A DNA stretch of 64,000 nt from an uncultured Tateyamaria sp. (GCA_947501275.1 CANMVD010000005.1:124001-188000), one strand, 5' to 3'; positions 53,643 through 62,649 are shown, counted from the first letter of the stretch. Notes: a model not told the origin generated them from the sequence alone. Program-made: numbers and translations.

Positions 53643-54065
53643 TCAGTCGTCCCGGTGTACTTTTTCGCGACGCTCATGACGCTCTTGCGCCTCAAGACTC
53701 ATCGTTGCGATAGGACGGGCATCGAGGCGTTTGAGCGAAATCGGCTCGCCTGTCACGATGCAATAGCCGTATTCGCCTTCGTCGATCCGCCGGATCGCCG
53801 CGTCGATCTTCGACACCAGCTTGCGCTGGCGGTCCCGCGTACGCAATTCAAGCGCCCGATCCGTTTCCTCGCTCGCGCGATCCGCAACGTCCGGAATGTT
53901 GCGCGTACCGTCCTGCAACCCCTCGATGGTGTCGCGGCTACCGGCGAGCAACTCGGATTTCCAATGCAGCAGTTTGCGGCGGAAATACTCGACCTGACGG
54001 TCATTCATGAACGGTTCACCGTCGGCTGGGCGGTAATCGTCCGGCAAAAAAACTTCCTGTTTCAT
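53643..54065 (-). CDS. dksA: DksA-family RNA polymerase-binding protein
   Basis: A 140-residue DksA/TraR protein that acts with ppGpp on RNA polymerase. Coiled-coil domain: FRRKLLHWKSELLAGSRDTI and DVADRASEETDRALELRTRD (the DxxDxA tip motif is DVADRA). The C-terminal zinc-finger position reads YGYCIVTGEPISLKRLDARP with ATMSLEAQERHE: only one Cys remains of the usual four, a variant I believe is usual in Rhodobacterales. Start at 54065 has AGGGGAAG at the right distance; the longer open frame upstream is not family-like. Divergent from the MoxR gene. Confidence 0.93.
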   Translation of the reverse strand: MKQEVFLPDDYRPADGEPFMNDRQVEYFRRKLLHWKSELLAGSRDTIEGLQDGTRNIPDVADRASEETDRALELRTRDRQRKLVSKIDAAIRRIDEGEYGYCIVTGEPISLKRLDARPIATMSLEAQERHERREKVHRDD

Positions 54066-54248
54066 TTGCTTCCCCTCACTTCGACTGGCGTTGGCCATAA
54101 AAAGGTCCCCAATGGTTCCGAAAATTTGCCCCGACAGCTCCCTGCCGCAGCGTCTAAACGAGGGCATGACGATTGTCACTACACAATCAAGCGCCAGATT
54201 GGCTAAAAGCACGACTATTAACAAAAGACCGCAACAAGGTGATCCCAC

Positions 54249-55088
54249 ATGAAATTTCAAGGCACAGACGCCTATGTCGCCACTGATGACCTGACCATTG
54301 CCGTCAATGCCGCCGTGACTCTGGAACGCCCCCTGCTGGTCAAGGGCGAACCGGGAACAGGTAAAACGGAATTGGCCAAGCAAGTGGCACGCAGCCTTGA
54401 TCTACGCCTGATCGAATGGAACATCAAATCGACCACCCGCGCCCAACAAGGCCTTTATGAATACGACGCGGTGTCCCGTTTGCGCGACAGCCAGTTGGGC
54501 GAAGACAAAGTTCATGACGTGGCCAACTACATCAAGAAGGGCAAGCTTTGGGAAGCCTTCGAAGCAGGTGAAAAAGTCGTTCTGTTGATCGATGAGATCG
54601 ACAAAGCCGACATCGAGTTCCCCAACGACCTGTTGCAGGAACTCGATAAGATGGAATTCTTTGTCTACGAAACAGGTGAGACCATCAAGGCCCGTCACCG
54701 CCCTGTGGTCATCATCACGTCCAACAACGAAAAGGAACTGCCCGACGCATTCCTGCGGCGCTGTTTCTTCCACTACATCCGGTTCCCCGACATGGAAACG
54801 ATGAAGGCGATTGTGGCCGTCCACCACCCCGGCATCAAAGACGGATTGCTGACCACCGCGCTGACCCAGTTCTTCGAGATCCGGGACCAGCAAGGATTGA
54901 AGAAAAAGCCGTCAACCTCCGAAGTGCTGGATTGGCTTAAACTGCTGTTGGCCGAAGACATGAGCGCGGAAGACCTGAAGTCCGATGGGGTCAGTGCGCT
55001 GCCCAAATTGCACGGCGCCCTTTTAAAGAACGAACAGGACGTTCACCTGTTTGAACGCCTCGCCTTTATGGCGCGCGGACAGCGCTGA
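54249..55088 (+). CDS. MoxR-family AAA+ ATPase
   Basis: A 279-residue MoxR ATPase: Walker A LLVKGEPGTGKTELAKQVA, Walker B VVLLIDEIDKADIEFPNDLL, sensor-1 VVIITSNNEKELPDAFLRRC, and the arginine-finger region RRCFFHYIRFPD. MoxR proteins act as chaperones that insert cofactors or metals, usually paired with a VWA-domain protein; here the probable partner is at 57476-58663. Its 3' end is followed by a GC-rich GGGGCA-CCC-TGCCCC hairpin and then the repeat structure at 55123-55171. Confidence 0.93.
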   Translation: MKFQGTDAYVATDDLTIAVNAAVTLERPLLVKGEPGTGKTELAKQVARSLDLRLIEWNIKSTTRAQQGLYEYDAVSRLRDSQLGEDKVHDVANYIKKGKLWEAFEAGEKVVLLIDEIDKADIEFPNDLLQELDKMEFFVYETGETIKARHRPVVIITSNNEKELPDAFLRRCFFHYIRFPDMETMKAIVAVHHPGIKDGLLTTALTQFFEIRDQQGLKKKPSTSEVLDWLKLLLAEDMSAEDLKSDGVSALPKLHGALLKNEQDVHLFERLAFMARGQR

Positions 55089-55122
55089 CAAAAACGCGGA
55101 CCCGGGGCACCCTGCCCCCCGC

Positions 55123-55171
55123 CTGCACATTCTGTTACTTGCTGCACATTCAGTTACGTGCAGCAAGTAAC
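55123..55171. repeat. direct plus inverted repeat structure after the MoxR gene
   Basis: CTGCACATTCTGTTAC (55123-55138) is repeated as CTGCACATTCAGTTAC (55142-55157) with a 19-base period. In addition GTTACTTGCTGCAC (55134-55147) and GTGCAGCAAGTAAC (55158-55171) are a perfect 14-base inverted repeat around a ten-base loop. No T-tract follows. The remaining intergenic bases to 55455 hold no recognisable gene. Confidence 0.7.
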
Positions 55172-55455
55172 GACTGCTTGCCGCGCTGTTTTTTCTATAT
55201 CCCCCGCACATCGCTTGACCAAGGCACGCCTTACGTAAAGCGCCGCCGAAGCCGCCGTCCTTTTTGCCCAAAAAGATGGACCGGCAAGTCGGTCGATTGC
55301 GCGGTTTTTTAGCCACAAATCCAACCGGGCGCCCAGTTTGCGCCACCCTGTGGATAAAATGTCTTTCTTTTGCCTGAAATGCTCCATACCTTGACCGTGA
55401 TGAGAGGTGAAAACACCCGCATCCAATATGCTAAAAAAGCAGGCAGGCAGTAATA

Positions 55456-55911
55456 ATGAATTCCAACGACGCACTCAACGTGCGCCCTCTGACTTTGTCG
55501 GATCGCCCTGAATGGGACGGTCTGTGGGCGGCCTATCTTGAATTCTATGGCACCTCTCGCCCCAAAGAGATCTTTGACTCGACCTTTGCCCGGCTGACCG
55601 GGAACGACCCACAGGACTTCTCAGCTCTGGTGGCGGAACAGGCGGGCAAACTTGTTGGCCTTACGCATTTTCTGTTTCACCGCCATTGCTGGCGTGTTGA
55701 AAACGTCTGCTATCTGCAGGACCTCTATGCTGATCCTTCCGTGCGTGGCCAAGGCATTGGCCGCAAACTGATCGAAGCCGTGTATGCCGCGGCAGACGCT
55801 GCGGGCAGCCCGTCGGTCTATTGGCTGACCCAGGATTCCAACTCCCAAGCACGCAGACTCTACGACCGCGTCGGCACGTTGTCCCCGTTCATCAAGTACG
55901 AGCGGGGGTAA
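55456..55911 (+). CDS. GNAT-family N-acetyltransferase
   Basis: A 151-residue GNAT protein: VRPLTLSDRPEWDGLWAAYL at the N-terminus, LQDLYADPSVRGQGIGRKLIEA as the acetyl-CoA motif (RGQGIG), and YWLTQDSNSQARRLYDRVG at the end. Substrate unknown. It sits between the MoxR ATPase and the lipoprotein gene, five bases from the latter, so it may be an insertion into, or a member of, that cluster. Confidence 0.88.
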   Translation: MNSNDALNVRPLTLSDRPEWDGLWAAYLEFYGTSRPKEIFDSTFARLTGNDPQDFSALVAEQAGKLVGLTHFLFHRHCWRVENVCYLQDLYADPSVRGQGIGRKLIEAVYAAADAAGSPSVYWLTQDSNSQARRLYDRVGTLSPFIKYERG

Positions 55912-55916
55912 GGGAG

Positions 55917-57275
55917 ATGCGTCGCTTTATCCTTCCGCTCGCCCTGCTGCTGAACGCCTGTGTGCCAGTTACGCCCGGCGACGTTGCGACCCGCGCATTG
56001 CCTCAGGCCTCTGACCTTCCACCCATGAAAACGTTTGGCGCGCCGCGCCCTGCCAAGCCGGCAAAGTCAAACAACGATCTGGCGCTGGATTTCATTGAGC
56101 TCAGCTTCCAACTGGAATCGGGCCGTGAACTACCTGTGTTCTCGCGCTTTGAAGGACCCATTTCCGTCCGTGTGACGGGTGAGCCGCCCGCTTCCCTTGG
56201 GACCGATCTGCGGCGCCTGATGCACCGTTTGCGCAGTGAGGCCGGGATCGACATTTACGAAGCGGCCCCAAGCAATCCGGCCAACATCACCATCGAGGCC
56301 GTCAGCCGCGCGCAAATTCGCCGCGCCCTGCCCCATGCTGCCTGTTTTGTTGTGCCCAACATCACCACAATCTCTGAATATAAACCAAACAGGCGCAGCG
56401 CGCGGACCAGCTGGTCTGCGCTGCGCACACGCAAGCAGTTGGCGATATTCTTGCCCAATGACGCCAGCCCCCAGGAAGTGCGCGATTGCCTGCACGAAGA
56501 ACTGGCACAGGCCATTGGCCCGCTGAACGACCTCTATCGTCTGCCCGACAGCGTCTTTAACGACGACAACGTGCACACGGTGCTGACGGGCTTTGATATG
56601 CTGATGCTGCGGGCATATTACTCGCCGCAATTGCGCTCGGGCATGACGCGGGGCCAGGTCGCCGCACGGCTGCCCGGCATCTTTGCTGCAATCAACCCAC
56701 AGGGTCAAAGCCTGCCTGCGAAATACGCCACGCGCACACCACGCGCCTGGAGCGAAGCGGTACAAACCGCCCTTGGGCCGGGTGCAAATTCGGCGCAACG
56801 CCGCGAGGCCGCCAGCCGCGCTCTCAAAATCGCACAAGCCATGGGTTGGAAAGATCACCGTCGCGCATTTGCGCATTATGCCAATGGTCGCCTTTTGCTG
56901 TCGAGCGACCCAAAGGCCGCGCAAACCCATTTCCGTGCAGCAGATCAATATTATGCCGCGACCCCCGGCGCAGATTTGCACCGCGCCTATGTCGCAACGC
57001 AATTGGCCGCCTATGCGATCACCAGAGGCGACGGAGATGCCGCCCAAATCATCCTCGCCCCCCACATCGACGAAGCGGCCCAGAATGAAAACGCTGCCCT
57101 GTTGTCGACCCTGTTGCTGCTGCGGGCCGAAGCCCTAGATTTGCAAGGCAGGACCACCGAAGCACGCACCGTCAGGCTGGACAGCCTTGGTTGGGCGCGA
57201 TACGGGTTTGGATCGGACTGGGCGGTGCGGGCCAAGCTGCGGGAAATCTCTTCTCTCAGCCCGTTGAAAGGATGA
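55917..57275 (+). CDS. DUF2927 family lipoprotein
   Basis: A 452-residue protein with a lipoprotein-type signal (MRRFILPLALLLNACVPV; lipobox LLNAC, cysteine 15). The DUF2927 region (about 55-290) includes LDFIELSFQLESGRELPVFSRF and a metzincin-like CLHEELAQAIGPLND with HEE; it may bind metal, but activity is unproven. The C-terminal 150 residues look like TPR-type helices (ALKIAQAMGWKDHRRAFAHYANGRLL). GGGAG precedes the ATG at 55917. It is upstream of the small membrane protein and VWA gene in the same direction. Confidence 0.85.
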   Translation: MRRFILPLALLLNACVPVTPGDVATRALPQASDLPPMKTFGAPRPAKPAKSNNDLALDFIELSFQLESGRELPVFSRFEGPISVRVTGEPPASLGTDLRRLMHRLRSEAGIDIYEAAPSNPANITIEAVSRAQIRRALPHAACFVVPNITTISEYKPNRRSARTSWSALRTRKQLAIFLPNDASPQEVRDCLHEELAQAIGPLNDLYRLPDSVFNDDNVHTVLTGFDMLMLRAYYSPQLRSGMTRGQVAARLPGIFAAINPQGQSLPAKYATRTPRAWSEAVQTALGPGANSAQRREAASRALKIAQAMGWKDHRRAFAHYANGRLLLSSDPKAAQTHFRAADQYYAATPGADLHRAYVATQLAAYAITRGDGDAAQIILAPHIDEAAQNENAALLSTLLLLRAEALDLQGRTTEARTVRLDSLGWARYGFGSDWAVRAKLREISSLSPLKG

Positions 57276-57308
57276 CCTTTCCGCTCTAACGCGTTGAAAG
57301 GTAATGAA

Positions 57309-57476
57309 ATGATCTATCTACCTGCGGCGATTATCGGCGCTTTGTGGGGCGGGTTCAGCGCCCGCAAACGTGGCGGCAACCGTTTGGACATTGCCCAATA
57401 CGCCGCTGTGTACGGCATCGGCTTTGGAGTTCTCGGCCTGATCGTAACCGTCATTCTGGACCGGACGATCATCTGA
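57309..57476 (+). CDS. 55-residue membrane protein
   Basis: MIYLPAAIIGALWGGFSARK and AAVYGIGFGVLGLIVTVILD mark two hydrophobic helices separated by a short basic loop (RKRGGNRLD). The stop shares one base with the ATG of the VWA gene (TGATG), so the pair is translationally coupled. A helper to the VWA or DUF2927 protein at the membrane is inference. The TTG at 57294 is a less likely start. Confidence 0.75.
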   Translation: MIYLPAAIIGALWGGFSARKRGGNRLDIAQYAAVYGIGFGVLGLIVTVILDRTII

Positions 57477-58663
57477 TGTTCCTGCCCTTCTTTGAGCATT
57501 TGCGGAAATCGGGCGTGCCCGTGTCCTTGCGCGAATTCCTGGGCTTTCTCGAAGGGTTGAAAGCAGGGCTGGCCACATATGATGTTGAGGCGTTCTACTA
57601 CCTTGCGCGCGTTTCCATGGTCAAGGACGAGCGCAACATCGACAAGTTCGACCGTGCCTTTGCCGCCGCCTTTGAGGGCCTGGAGCAGATCAGCGTCGAA
57701 CAGGTGCTGGAGGCCGTTGATATCCCACAGGATTGGCTGGAGAAACTGGCGGAAAAGCATCTGAGCGCAGAAGAGCGCGCAGAGATCGAAGCATTAGGTG
57801 GCTTTGACAAGCTCATGGAAACACTCAAGAAACGTCTTGAGGAGCAAAAAGGCCGCCATCAGGGCGGCAACAAATGGGTCGGTACGGCAGGTACCTCGCC
57901 TTTTGGTGCCTACGGTTACAACCCAGAAGGCGTGCGTATCGGCCAAAAAGAAGGCCGGCACAGCAAGGCCGTCAAGGTCTGGGACAAGCGTGAATTCAAG
58001 AACTTGGATGACACAGTTGAACTTGGGACCCGCAATATCAAGGTCGCCCTGAAACGTCTGCGTCGGTGGGCCCGTGACGGCGCGGCTGAGGAACTGGATC
58101 TGAACGGCACAATCCGGGCCACCGCCGAACACGGCTATCTGGACGTCAAGACACGCCCCGAGCGGCGCAACGCGGTCAAGGTGCTGTTGTTCTTTGACAT
58201 CGGTGGGTCGATGGACCCGCATGTGAAGATCGTGGAAGAGTTGTTTTCGGCCGCCAAGTCCGAGTTCAAGCATCTGGAACACTTCTATTTCCACAATTGT
58301 CTTTATGAGGGCGTGTGGAAAGACAATCGCCGCCGTTGGGATGCGCAAATACCCACCCATGATATTCTTCGAACCTATGGCCCTGATTACAAATGTATTT
58401 TTGTAGGGGATGCCAGCATGTCGCCGTACGAGATTGCGTATCCCGGTGGCGCAAATGAGCATTGGAATGCGGAGGCGGGTCAGGTCTGGCTGCAACGCGC
58501 GCGCGATCAGTGGGCGTCGAACCTGTGGATCAATCCTGTGCCCGAGAAATACTGGAATTACACGCATTCGATCGGCATGATTCAGGAAATTTTTGGTGCA
58601 GATGCCATGGTGCCGATGACGTTGGATGGTCTCGCGCGTGGTATGCGCGCTCTGACGCGGTAG
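57476..58663 (+). CDS. VWA-domain protein, MoxR partner (CoxE-like)
   Basis: A 395-residue protein of the VWA containing CoxE-like group. Begins MFLPFFEHLRKSGVPVSLRE, has an N-terminal helical part with a conserved GTAGTSPFGAYGYNPEG segment, and a C-terminal von Willebrand A fold with MIDAS motif VLLFFDIGGSMDPHVKIVEEL (split key: DIGGS instead of DxSxS). NPVPEKYWNYTHSIGMI closes the domain. Such proteins work with MoxR ATPases in assembling or activating metalloenzymes; the client here is unknown. Start at 57476 overlaps the preceding stop. Confidence 0.9.
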   Translation: MFLPFFEHLRKSGVPVSLREFLGFLEGLKAGLATYDVEAFYYLARVSMVKDERNIDKFDRAFAAAFEGLEQISVEQVLEAVDIPQDWLEKLAEKHLSAEERAEIEALGGFDKLMETLKKRLEEQKGRHQGGNKWVGTAGTSPFGAYGYNPEGVRIGQKEGRHSKAVKVWDKREFKNLDDTVELGTRNIKVALKRLRRWARDGAAEELDLNGTIRATAEHGYLDVKTRPERRNAVKVLLFFDIGGSMDPHVKIVEELFSAAKSEFKHLEHFYFHNCLYEGVWKDNRRRWDAQIPTHDILRTYGPDYKCIFVGDASMSPYEIAYPGGANEHWNAEAGQVWLQRARDQWASNLWINPVPEKYWNYTHSIGMIQEIFGADAMVPMTLDGLARGMRALTR

Positions 58664-58953
58664 AGCCGCAGATCACGATCTCGCGGAATACTGGCGGCGA
58701 TTTAAGCTGGTATAGATCCGCATGCGAACGACAGAACGCTCTTTTTCCTGCCCGACTGTCACGCTCACTTGCGTAAGCAACACAAAGGTTCTCCGATGGA
58801 TGTAACGCAGTGCTTGGCCTCGGCATCGGTTCGATCTCCGCACGCTATTTCGACCAGATGTCGGTGCGTTGTTGTCTGATGCCAAAATCGCACCACAAAG
58901 CGTAAAGTGCGCCGCAGTGATCCCTTGCCGCCCCCCCGTCTGCGCCCCATATC
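58664..58953. other. 290-base region without a recognised gene
   Basis: Short open frames on both strands here lack ribosome-binding sites and family features. I see no terminator, hairpin or repeat worth naming. Confidence 0.4.
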
Positions 58954-59649
58954 ATGCCTATGCTCAAGTTCGCTCCAATCCTGTTGGCCATTGTCTATGG
59001 GCTGATCATGTACCGCTTTTCCGCGTGGCGCACGGCGCGTGCGTTGGATGAACAGTCAACGGAGTTGGCTGATCCGATGCTTCGCCAGATGTGCGACCAG
59101 ATGGCAGGCGCGCTGGAGCTGGAGCGCATCAAAGTCCACATCTACGAAATTGAGCCCGTCAACGGCCTCGCGGCGCCGGACGGTCGTATTTTCATCACCC
59201 GCGGTTTTTACAACAAGTTCCGCCAGGGCGAGGTTTCTGCTTCGGAAATGGCAAGCGTGATTGCGCATGAGCTGGGTCACGTTGCTCTGGGGCATTCGCG
59301 CCGCCGTATGATCGACTTTTCCGGCCAGAACGCACTGCGCACAGCATTGGCGATGGTGTTGTCCCGCTTCATTCCCTGTGTGGGAGCCATGATCGCCAAT
59401 CTGCTGACCAGCGTATTGGCGGCGCGTCTTTCGCGCAGCGATGAATATGAGGCAGATGCCTATGCGGCTGCCCTGCTGACCAAAGCCGGTATTGGCATTG
59501 GCCCGCAGATCTCGCTGTTTGAGAAGCTCGAGGCGCTGACGCAGTCGCGCAAGGGCGCCGCACCGGCCTGGTTGTTGAGCCACCCCAAAACCGAGGAACG
59601 CATCAAGGCCCTGCGTGATCTGGAAGCCAAGTGGCAGGTGGCGGGCTAG
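58954..59649 (+). CDS. M48-family zinc metalloprotease
   Basis: A 231-residue protease with one N-terminal membrane helix (FAPILLAIVYGLIMYRF) and the zinc motif VIAHELGHVALGHSRRR (HExxH). The third ligand is in SRSDEYEADAYAAALL (Glu of the ExxxD helix), and the domain ends with LSHPKTEERIKAL, typical of HtpX/BepA-like M48 enzymes that act in membrane protein quality control. The adjacent ATG (MLKFAP) two codons later is an alternative start. Confidence 0.9.
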   Translation: MPMLKFAPILLAIVYGLIMYRFSAWRTARALDEQSTELADPMLRQMCDQMAGALELERIKVHIYEIEPVNGLAAPDGRIFITRGFYNKFRQGEVSASEMASVIAHELGHVALGHSRRRMIDFSGQNALRTALAMVLSRFIPCVGAMIANLLTSVLAARLSRSDEYEADAYAAALLTKAGIGIGPQISLFEKLEALTQSRKGAAPAWLLSHPKTEERIKALRDLEAKWQVAG

Positions 59650-59722
59650 CGCAACAGGGGCGCTGCTCCTCGGCCTATGGTTTCACTCCGGGATACTTTG
59701 GAACAGAGACAGGCACGAGCAG

Positions 59723-60280
59723 TTACTTTGTGCGCTCACCTCTGGCCAGCGTTTTGCCGAAACGCGGCAGGCGCGCTTTTTTCATCAGTCGCCGCATGTC
59801 CCAGTCCTCGCCGGACAGGCGACGCGCTTCGTCCAATACGGCGTCGGCGACGGGGCGCACGAGATCAGCATTGGCTTCGGCGCAGCCTTGTAGATAGCCA
59901 TCCGGGTCCACGCGCAGGACTCCTTCTTCGGACAGGACGTTACGCGGAAAGTCCTTGGCGTTGGCGGTCATGATTGCATCCGATGATCCGGCTATGGCAG
60001 CGGCCAGGACGTGCACGTCGTTGGGGTCGGGCAACCACAATCGACGCTCCAGTTCCGCGGGATAGCGCACCTGAGCATCGGGCCACGCCGCACTCAGCAC
60101 CGCAATTTCAGAGCGCGCCTGAACCTCTTCTTCGGGGCCAAGTTTCGCCGCAGCCCGCGCCCATTCTTCAAGAATACGCGCAGACCATTGCGGCGTGAAC
60201 AAGCCCGTGCGGGCAACCCCGAGCACCACTTCGCGCATGACGGTCGGGTAGAGCACATTTGCGTCGATCAGGATTCTCAT
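59723..60280 (-). CDS. PIN-domain protein
   Basis: A 185-residue protein with a PIN fold: ILIDANVLYPTVMREVVLG holds the first acidic residue, ILEEWARAAAKLG the second, PDPNDVHVLAAAIAG the third and ITANAKDF (seen as IMTANAKDFPRN) the last. It matches solitary PIN proteins of Rhodobacterales; no antitoxin gene is next to it, so it need not be a toxin. It overlaps the methyltransferase gene by four bases (ATGA) as second gene of that operon. Confidence 0.85.
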   Translation of the reverse strand: MRILIDANVLYPTVMREVVLGVARTGLFTPQWSARILEEWARAAAKLGPEEEVQARSEIAVLSAAWPDAQVRYPAELERRLWLPDPNDVHVLAAAIAGSSDAIMTANAKDFPRNVLSEEGVLRVDPDGYLQGCAEANADLVRPVADAVLDEARRLSGEDWDMRRLMKKARLPRFGKTLARGERTK

Positions 60281-61497
60281 AGCCTGTAGAACAGCGCCTT
60301 GAGATAACCGGTTTCAGCAAGCTGTGGCAGTTGCGGGTGGTCCGGGCCTGCAAAGCCGGTATAGAGCAGCGCGCTTGAGCGCCCTGCCCGCCCGATCCCG
60401 CGCGTGCAGGCCGCACGGAACCGCGCAAGATCTGCCGCGTGTGAACAGCTGCAAAGCCCCAGCAGACCGCCCTGTGCCACCAATGGCGCGGCCAACCTTG
60501 CAATACGCTCATAGGCCCGCATCCCAGACTCTAGTGCCTGTTTGGAAGGTGCGAAGGCCGGTGGGTCACAGATCACCAGATCAAATTGGGCGCCCTCCTC
60601 TCCCAGGGCCGTCAGAACGTCGAACGCATCGCCCTGCCGTGTTGTCAGCTTGTCGCCAGCGCCCATGGCCTCGGCCCCTTGCTGTGCAAGCGCCAGTGCT
60701 GGGCCCGACCCATCCACACACAGCGTTGAAACAGCACCACCGGCCAATGCAGCCAGACCAAAGCCACCCACATGAGAAAACACATCCAAGACGCGCGCGC
60801 CTGCCGCCGCCGACTTTGCAAAAGCATGGTTGGGGCGTTGATCATAGAACAAGCCGGTTTTTTGACCTCCGACCACGTCCGCCATATAAGTCGCGCCGTT
60901 CATAGGGACAGGAAGTGGCCCATCCGGTGCGACCCCGCGAAGCACGCCTGATGCTTCATCCAGCCCCTCAAGGGTGCGCGTGCGCCCGCTTGCATTCTTG
61001 ATCAGCGTTGTCGCCCCTGTCACCGATTGGGCCGCCTCGGCCAACATATCAATCCGCACATCCGCCCAAGCAGCATTGGGCTGGATCACCAGCACATCAC
61101 CGAAGCGATCGATGATCACGCCGGGCAAACCGTCGCCTTCGGCATGGATCAGACGGTAGAATGGCGCATCAAACAGGCGCTCTCGCATCTCCAGCGCGCG
61201 CTGGAGGCGTGCAACGAACCACGCCATATCCACAACAGCGTCCGGATCACGGTCGATGATGCGGGCGAAAATGCGCGACAGCGGATTGACCGTCACCAGA
61301 GCAATCGGAGCGCGGTTTTCATCTTCGAGGATGGCCAATGCGCCGGGGTTGAGCGCCTTGGTGCGCCGGTCTGTCACAATCTCGTTGGCATAGGCCCACG
61401 GATGTCCATGCCGCAAGCGGCGCGCATCAGTTTTGGGGCGCAGGCGGACACGCGGGCGGTTCTCGGGGCTATCGGAAGCAAATAAGGGCGCTGTCAT
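60277..61497 (-). CDS. class I SAM-dependent rRNA methyltransferase (RlmI-like)
   Basis: A 406-residue protein with an N-terminal PUA domain (VRLRPKTDARRLRHGHPWAY) and a Rossmann methyltransferase domain: RVLDVFSHVGGFGLAALAGG (SAM motif I), VCVDGSGPALALAQQ-type motif II, FDLVICDPPAFAPSKQALE (catalytic DPP) and LLGLCSCSHAADLARF (second catalytic Cys region). The pattern is that of 23S rRNA m5C1962 methyltransferases; the exact target is inferred. Confidence 0.88.
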   Translation of the reverse strand: MTAPLFASDSPENRPRVRLRPKTDARRLRHGHPWAYANEIVTDRRTKALNPGALAILEDENRAPIALVTVNPLSRIFARIIDRDPDAVVDMAWFVARLQRALEMRERLFDAPFYRLIHAEGDGLPGVIIDRFGDVLVIQPNAAWADVRIDMLAEAAQSVTGATTLIKNASGRTRTLEGLDEASGVLRGVAPDGPLPVPMNGATYMADVVGGQKTGLFYDQRPNHAFAKSAAAGARVLDVFSHVGGFGLAALAGGAVSTLCVDGSGPALALAQQGAEAMGAGDKLTTRQGDAFDVLTALGEEGAQFDLVICDPPAFAPSKQALESGMRAYERIARLAAPLVAQGGLLGLCSCSHAADLARFRAACTRGIGRAGRSSALLYTGFAGPDHPQLPQLAETGYLKALFYRL

Positions 61498-61536
61498 AGC
61501 GCCCTCCTCTAGTAGGTTCTTTCCGGCGATGAAAGA

Positions 61537-62226
61537 TCAACCGCCATTCATGACCTGGATCAATCCCAGCTTGGGGTTTTCGAACCCTTCGGCCCGTGTG
61601 AGTTCCTGACGGATCACTTCGGCCAGGTGCGCTGTGATACGGACCTTTTGGGTCTGGCCTGCAGCCTCGGCCCGCAGGGCCTGCACACCGCCAAAGGCGT
61701 CAAGGTCAGCGCGCACGCGGCGCGTCTGGCCAAGTGCATCGCCGGTTTCAGCATTGCGCAGGGTCATGTTGAACGTGATGGAATGTACGCCGCCCACGGT
61801 GTAGCGCGCTTTTTCCGTCAGCGCGTGAAAGCGGGTCACTTCGATGTCCAGAGCAACAGGCACAACGCCGTTCATGGCTTGCGTGCCGCGGGTCATGGCC
61901 GTTTCAAAGATCGCCTTGACCTGCGCGTGGCGGTTGCCGATGGCGTCGCCGCGCCAAACGATATCGCTGTTGGGCAGGTAACGGTTGGATTCCGACACTT
62001 TCAGGGTTTCAGGAACAGTGACGTTGATTTTTTTGATCGAAACGTTGTCAAGAATGGGCGCAAGCACATCATTCGGAATTTCCTGCGCCGTCACATTGAC
62101 GGGCGTGCTGACGCGGGGCAACGCATCTGCTTCAAACGGTGCGTTGCGCGATGCGATGTTTGCCGAACCACATGCGGATACCAGTCCGCCGAGCATCAAG
62201 GCTGCTGCGATTTTGATATGTTTCAT
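61537..62226 (-). CDS. envelope lipoprotein of unknown function (DUF6778-like)
   Basis: A 229-residue lipoprotein: signal MKHIKIAAALMLGGLVSACG with lipobox LVSAC. The mature protein is beta-rich, with VTVPETLKVSESNRYLPNSD, then IVWRGDAIGNRHAQVKAIF and an internal GVVPVALDIEVTRFHAL. It resembles uncharacterised Rhodobacterales lipoproteins (DUF6778, from memory). GGAG lies seven bases before the ATG at 62226; a GTG at 62232 is possible but less likely. Confidence 0.8.
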   Translation of the reverse strand: MKHIKIAAALMLGGLVSACGSANIASRNAPFEADALPRVSTPVNVTAQEIPNDVLAPILDNVSIKKINVTVPETLKVSESNRYLPNSDIVWRGDAIGNRHAQVKAIFETAMTRGTQAMNGVVPVALDIEVTRFHALTEKARYTVGGVHSITFNMTLRNAETGDALGQTRRVRADLDAFGGVQALRAEAAGQTQKVRITAHLAEVIRQELTRAEGFENPKLGLIQVMNGG

Positions 62227-62353
62227 GTCCACTCTCCGATCGGATTACTGGTCTTTGACCTTTTTATGAGCGGAATCTGCGCGCCAATTGGGGCGAGATT
62301 TAGACAAATTCGCGTAAATGGCGGGATAGTTGCGTGATTGTTTCGAGGCAGAG

Positions 62354-62635
62354 TCAGGTTGTGCGAGACCTGTTGCGGCTGCGCCACCCCCCGCGTCGGC
62401 GCGGTTTTTCTCCCAAGGCCGTGCCCTCACGGAGCACTTCTGTCATGGGGTGATCGGGGTGTTCTGCCCCATAGGCTGCGATCAGCGCCTCAAGCGCGCG
62501 CGCGGGAACGCGGTCAGCAGGCAGGCTCAGCGCCCAATCAAGGAAGATCGTGCGGCAGTCGGGCTTGGTGATCCCGTCAATGCGATAAGCCTCGTAGATC
62601 AGCCCCTTGGGATCATCTGGCGTGTTCTTGGCCAT
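62354..62635 (-). CDS. 93-residue cytoplasmic protein, unknown function
   Basis: A small soluble protein starting MAKNTPDDPKGLIYEAYRID and containing KPDCRTIFLDWALSLP and ARALEALIAAYGAEHPDHPM, then a basic tail GGWRSRNRSRTT. It begins 15 bases after the glnE stop and is probably co-transcribed with it. I recognise the general type as a conserved Rhodobacterales hypothetical, without a known role. Confidence 0.7.
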   Translation of the reverse strand: MAKNTPDDPKGLIYEAYRIDGITKPDCRTIFLDWALSLPADRVPARALEALIAAYGAEHPDHPMTEVLREGTALGEKPRRRGGWRSRNRSRTT

Positions 62636-62649
62636 GGCGTGCGCGTTCC

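Noticed and set aside
59723-60280. PIN protein as toxin of a toxin-antitoxin pair
   Set aside because: No small antitoxin gene precedes or follows it; it is coupled to an rRNA methyltransferase gene instead.
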